NCBI GenBank assembly: GCA_010029175.1 | Contig: RGNC01000060.1 | Span: 1-11,001 of the forward strand | Length of the DNA: 11,001 bases | Reading direction: 5' to 3' | DNA from: Synechococcaceae bacterium WB8_1B_136 | Lineage (GTDB): Bacteria; Cyanobacteriota; Cyanobacteriia; PCC-6307; Cyanobiaceae | Part shown: positions 8,248 to 11,001 of the stretch, in pieces | Layout: each line of letters opens with the position of its first letter | Numbering within the stretch: position 1 is the first letter of the stretch | Notes under the pieces: generated by a model | Told to the model about the DNA's origin: nothing | The model's input: the letters and a program-made list of their open reading frames with translations, nothing else | The model's database searches: none | Program-made: the position numbers and the translations under genes

Positions 8248-8267
8248 TTGCCGTTTTGGCATAAACA

Positions 8268-8328
8268 CCTGTGCCGGACCTGTGCCGGTTGCGGGTCGGG
8301 ACCGGGATGCGGGGATGTGGGGATGCGG
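8268..8328. repeat. Short tandem repeats
   Basis: CCTGTGCCGG occurs twice with an 11-bp period (8268-8277 and 8279-8288). A little further on, GGATGCGG, GGATGTGG and GGATGCGG stand in tandem (8305-8328). These look like slippage repeats in the non-coding gap. No regulator is suggested by them. Confidence 0.6.
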
Positions 8329-8356
8329 GATACCCCTGGGGAACGGTCGCGGGCGG

Positions 8357-8402
8357 CTCTCGTGAATTCTGTACAAGCTGTACGGAATTCAGGAGAGTGC
8401 TG
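8357..8402. repeat. Long palindrome, copy 2 of the dispersed element (inverted)
   Basis: Arms 8357-8375 and 8379-8397 pair over 19 positions with one G-T and one G-G, around the same AGC centre as copy 1. The core TTCTGTACAAGCTGTAC is identical to copy 1. The outer arm reads TGAATTC/GAATTCA where copy 1 reads GGGATTC/GAATCCC, so pairing is kept by matched changes. The flank GGAGAGTGCTG (8392-8402) is the reverse complement of CAGCACTCTCC at 542-552, so the copy is inverted relative to the first. Confidence 0.82.
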
Positions 8403-8478
8403 GGGGAGGCCATTCGCCGCCTCTGGGTTGGGTGCTGCTGGGGCTGTCAGGCTTGAGCCAGCTGTGCTGTGCCAGCCC

Positions 8479-9339
8479 ATGCCCTCTTCCAGGCCCGCCC
8501 CCATCCCCGCGGAGTGTTCAGTCTCCAGCAGTGGAGCCGATGCCATCCAGGCCTCTTGGATCAGCATTGCGGTGCCTGCGGCTGCTGGGGTGCAGGCCAC
8601 CTCCATGCCCGCCTGGTGGGCCAGGCCTGCCGCGGGCTGCTGTCCACGGGCGGCGGTGATTGTGCTGCCGGAGGTGTTCGGCGTGAACGGCTGGGTGCGC
8701 AGTGTGGCGGATCGCCTGGCCGCCGAGGGCTACGCCGCCCTGGCCATCAGCACCTTCTCCCGCACCGCTCCCGATCTGGATGTGGGCTACGACGAAGCCG
8801 GCCTCGCCGCCGGCCGCGAGCACCGCGATCGGGTCACGGCTGAGCAACTGCTGGCGGATGTGAGCGCCGCCGCCGCCTGGTTGCAGCAGGCCCACAGGGC
8901 CGATGGCCTGGCCGATCGGCCGCTGGGCTGTGTGGGCTTCTGCTTCGGAGGTCACCTGGCCATGCTGGCGGCCACCCTGCCGGTGATCGCCGCCACCTGT
9001 GATTTCTATGGCGCCCGCGTGTCCTGTTTCCGGCCGGGTTCATCCCCGGACCCGGAGAAGCCCACCCTGGCCCTGGTGCCTCAGATTCCCGGCAGGCTCT
9101 GGTGTTTCTGCGGCGATGCCGATCCGTTGATGCCGCCCGAGGAGATCGCCGCCATCGACCAGGCCCTCAGCGCCGCCAACGCCGGCCAGCCCGCCCGGCA
9201 GCCCGGGGCTCGCCACCGCCTGCTGCTGGCTTCAGGGGCTGGCCATGGCTACATGTGCGAAGCGCGGGCCGACTTCCACGCCGAAGCCTCCCGGGCGGGC
9301 TGGGCCGCCATGCTGGAGTTGTTCGGACAGAGCCTCTGA
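8479..9339 (+). CDS. Dienelactone hydrolase family protein
   Basis: The product (286 residues) is an alpha/beta hydrolase of the dienelactone hydrolase family, cytoplasmic enzymes that open lactone or ester bonds. The true substrate in cyanobacteria is unknown. Visible elements are LPEVFGVN with the family glutamate (E65), which in DLH controls the nucleophile, the nucleophile elbow GFCFGG with Cys155, the acid in GDADPLMP (D213 or D215), and the histidine in GHGYM (H256). Cysteine in place of serine at the elbow is the DLH signature. The first 50 residues are Ala/Ser-rich and poorly conserved. I chose ATG 8479; the frame extends further upstream but through the palindrome and with unlike composition. 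No Shine-Dalgarno site is seen. It is divergent from the GntR gene and convergent with infC. Confidence 0.9.
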   Translation: MPSSRPAPIPAECSVSSSGADAIQASWISIAVPAAAGVQATSMPAWWARPAAGCCPRAAVIVLPEVFGVNGWVRSVADRLAAEGYAALAISTFSRTAPDLDVGYDEAGLAAGREHRDRVTAEQLLADVSAAAAWLQQAHRADGLADRPLGCVGFCFGGHLAMLAATLPVIAATCDFYGARVSCFRPGSSPDPEKPTLALVPQIPGRLWCFCGDADPLMPPEEIAAIDQALSAANAGQPARQPGARHRLLLASGAGHGYMCEARADFHAEASRAGWAAMLELFGQSL

Positions 9340-9374
9340 AGGGCCCAGATCCCGCACCAGCCCAGGGGGAGCAA

Positions 9375-10022
9375 TCAGCCCTCGGTCGCTGAGGCTGCGG
9401 CGGCGCTGACCCGGCTGTCGATGGTGCGGACGGCCTTGGTGGCGGCGGCGGCGGCCTCCTTCTCCTTGGCCAGCGGCGTTTTGCGCGGGCTCAGGAACAT
9501 GATCATGTTGCGGCCCTCCCGCTTGGGCTCCTGCTGGATCTCGGCGTTTTCCTCCAGATCCTTGGCCATGCGCATCAGCAGCTGCTCAGCCAGGGCGGTG
9601 TGCTGAATCTCCCGGCCCCGGAAGATCACGGTGCACTTCACCTTGTCGCCTGACTTGAGGAAGCGCACGGCCTGGCCGATGCGCACGTCGTAGTCGTGCT
9701 GGTCGATCTTGTAGCGCATCTTGACCTCCTTGACCTCGGTCTGATGCGACTTCTTCTTGGCCTCCTTGGCCTTCTTTTCCTGCTCGAACTTGTATTTGCC
9801 GTAGTCCATGATCCGGCAGACCGGTGGGTCCGCCTTCTCACTCACCAGCACCAGGTCGAGCTCGCGGTCCTTGGCCACCTCCAGGGCCGCCTCTCGCGTG
9901 ATCACCCCCAGCTGACTGCCGTCGGCATCCACCACCCGCAGCTGGGGGTAACTGATGCGGTCGTTGATGTTGGGGAGCTCCCGGACGGGGGCGCGGCGGT
10001 CAAAACGAGGACGGGGTGGCAT
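9375..10022 (-). CDS. infC: Translation initiation factor IF-3
   Basis: IF-3 binds the 30S subunit, keeps it apart from 50S and checks start-codon pairing. The 215-residue product has the N-domain (20-80; PNINDRISYPQLRVVD, then PPVCRIMDYGKYKFEQ), the lysine-rich linker helix (81-100), and the C-domain (100-182; KMRYKIDQHDYDVRIGQAVRFL, FRGREIQH, LSPRK). The last 30 residues are an Ala-rich tail beyond the usual core. The start is an ordinary ATG, unlike the AUU start used by enterobacterial infC for self-control. It lies 46 bp after miaA on the same strand. rpmI and rplT, the common partners of infC, do not follow; the next gene is convergent. Confidence 0.97.
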   Translation of the reverse strand: MPPRPRFDRRAPVRELPNINDRISYPQLRVVDADGSQLGVITREAALEVAKDRELDLVLVSEKADPPVCRIMDYGKYKFEQEKKAKEAKKKSHQTEVKEVKMRYKIDQHDYDVRIGQAVRFLKSGDKVKCTVIFRGREIQHTALAEQLLMRMAKDLEENAEIQQEPKREGRNMIMFLSPRKTPLAKEKEAAAAATKAVRTIDSRVSAAAASATEG

Positions 10023-10068
10023 TCAGGCGGGCGAGAGGACTGGGAAGACAGCAAGTGCTATTCACCCT

Positions 10069-11001
10069 TCACCCTAGGACCTGCTCGATCGCAAGCAACG
10101 CCCGCTGCAGGTTGGCCGCTTCAGCGCTGGAGCCGCCCCCCTCGCCATCCAGCCACAGGGGCTGGTGTTGGCGGCGAAACCAGGTGCGTTGACGCTTGGC
10201 GAACTGCTGGGTGCGGCGGGTGGTGAGGGCGATGGCCTCAGCCTCGTTCAGCTCGCCCCGCAGCAGGGCCCGGGCCTCCCCGTAGCCGATCGTGTTCAGC
10301 AAGTCGCAGTTCTCGCCGTAGCGCTCCAGCAGCCGGCGGGTTTCTTCCACCAGGCCCTCCCCGTAGAGGCCGGCGCTGCGCCGGGCGATGCGGCTGTTCA
10401 GATCCGGCGGGTTCAGGCCCAGCTCCAGCACCCGCCAGGGCGGTGGCGTGGCCCCCTGCTGGCTGCTGAGGGGCTGGCCGGTGGCATAGAGCACCTCAAG
10501 GGCCCGCTGGGTGCGCACCGCATCGTTGGCCATGATTCGCTGCGCTGCCTGGGGATCGGCCGCCGCCAACAGCCGGTGGCAGAGGGGCTGGCCGAGGGCA
10601 TCGAGCTGGGCCCGCAGTTGCGGCTGGGGCGGCACCGCCGGTGGCGTCATCCCCTGGGTGATGGCCTTGAGGTAGAGGCCGCTGCCCCCCACCAGCAGGG
10701 CGATGCCCCGCCGCGCGTGCTCGGCTGCGATGGCGGTCTCCGCCACGGCGCGGAATTCCTGCAGGTTGATCGGCTGGTCGGGGCAGCGCAGATCCAGCAG
10801 CTCGTGGCGCACCGCCGCCCGCTGGGCCGGCGTGGGCTTGGCGGTGCCGATGTCCATCTCCCGGTAGAGCTGGCGCGAATCCACCGACAGCACGGCCAGG
10901 TCGAGGGTCCGGGCGATCTCGATGCCGAGGGCCGTCTTGCCGCTGGCGGTGGGGCCCAGAAGCACGATCACCAGGGGCTGGGGCGTCGACGGGCTCGACT
11001 G
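10069..11001 (-). CDS. miaA: tRNA dimethylallyltransferase (5' end probably just outside window)
   Basis: MiaA transfers a dimethylallyl group to N6 of A37 in tRNAs that read UNN codons, which strengthens codon pairing. Visible elements are the P-loop GPTASGKT, DSRQLYREMDIGTAKP, LVGGSGLYLKAITQG, VRTQRALEVL, NTIGYGEA and TRRTQQFAKRQRTWFRRQ near the C-terminus. The frame has a GTG at 10971 that would start two residues before the IVLLGPT strand. But it stays open through ten more codons (QSSPSTPQPL) to the window edge, and the family usually has a short lead before the P-loop strand, so the real start is probably beyond 11001. The stop is TGA at 10071-10069. It is followed by infC after 46 bp, probably one transcript. 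Confidence 0.95.
   Translation of the reverse strand, partial: QSSPSTPQPLVIVLLGPTASGKTALGIEIARTLDLAVLSVDSRQLYREMDIGTAKPTPAQRAAVRHELLDLRCPDQPINLQEFRAVAETAIAAEHARRGIALLVGGSGLYLKAITQGMTPPAVPPQPQLRAQLDALGQPLCHRLLAAADPQAAQRIMANDAVRTQRALEVLYATGQPLSSQQGATPPPWRVLELGLNPPDLNSRIARRSAGLYGEGLVEETRRLLERYGENCDLLNTIGYGEARALLRGELNEAEAIALTTRRTQQFAKRQRTWFRRQHQPLWLDGEGGGSSAEAANLQRALLAIEQVLG

Larger units (their letters stand above)
8191..8478. other. Divergent intergenic region between the GntR gene and the hydrolase
   Basis: This 288-bp stretch holds a candidate promoter for the GntR gene (8219-8247), an 11-bp direct repeat (8268-8289), a run of three 8-bp repeats (8305-8328) and the second palindrome (8357-8402). 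Open frames reach through it on both strands, but their product is low-complexity and reads through the palindrome, so I treat it as non-coding. I see no clear promoter for the hydrolase. Confidence 0.5.

Noticed and set aside
8248..8478. N-terminal extension of the hydrolase by 77 residues
   Set aside because: The extension is Cys/Gly/Arg-rich, crosses the tandem repeats and the palindrome, and precedes an already complete hydrolase domain.

Overview
The window looks like chromosomal DNA of a GC-rich picocyanobacterium (Synechococcus/Cyanobium type). The evidence is a photosystem II gene (psbZ), a SecA that carries a long internal insert and lacks the C-terminal zinc motif, and a set of housekeeping genes arranged as I recall from that group. 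I saw no GCGATCGC (HIP1) sites, no insertion sequence, no CRISPR array and no phage gene. The species assignment is inference.

Layout. (1) 1-460, minus strand: the 5' part of mutS, running out of the window. (2) 461-783: a gene-free divergent region holding one copy of a long perfect palindrome. (3) 784-2632, plus strand: psbZ, ribH and a dTDP-glucose 4,6-dehydratase gene (rfbB), probably partly co-transcribed. (4) 2706-2777: tRNA-Gly(GCC). (5) 2777-3250, minus strand: a GNAT acetyltransferase whose stop codon touches the tRNA. (6) 3251-3531: a divergent control region with three 19-bp direct repeats and a hairpin. (7) 3532-6408, plus strand: secA. (8) 6425-8190, minus strand: cysE preceded by a GntR-type regulator, 17 bp apart, likely one transcript. 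(9) 8191-8478: a second divergent region with short tandem repeats and a second, inverted copy of the palindrome. (10) 8479-9339, plus strand: a dienelactone hydrolase family protein. (11) 9375-11001, minus strand: miaA followed by infC, with miaA probably starting just past the window end.

The genes cover DNA mismatch repair, photosystem II, riboflavin synthesis, nucleotide-sugar synthesis, protein export, cysteine synthesis, translation initiation and tRNA modification. They do not form one pathway. I found no convincing new multi-gene system. The strongest unexplained signal is the palindromic element present at 542-586 and 8357-8402. The arms differ between copies while pairing is largely kept within each copy, and each copy sits between divergent genes. 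The direct repeats next to secA and the duplicated segment in the MutS N-terminal extension are secondary.
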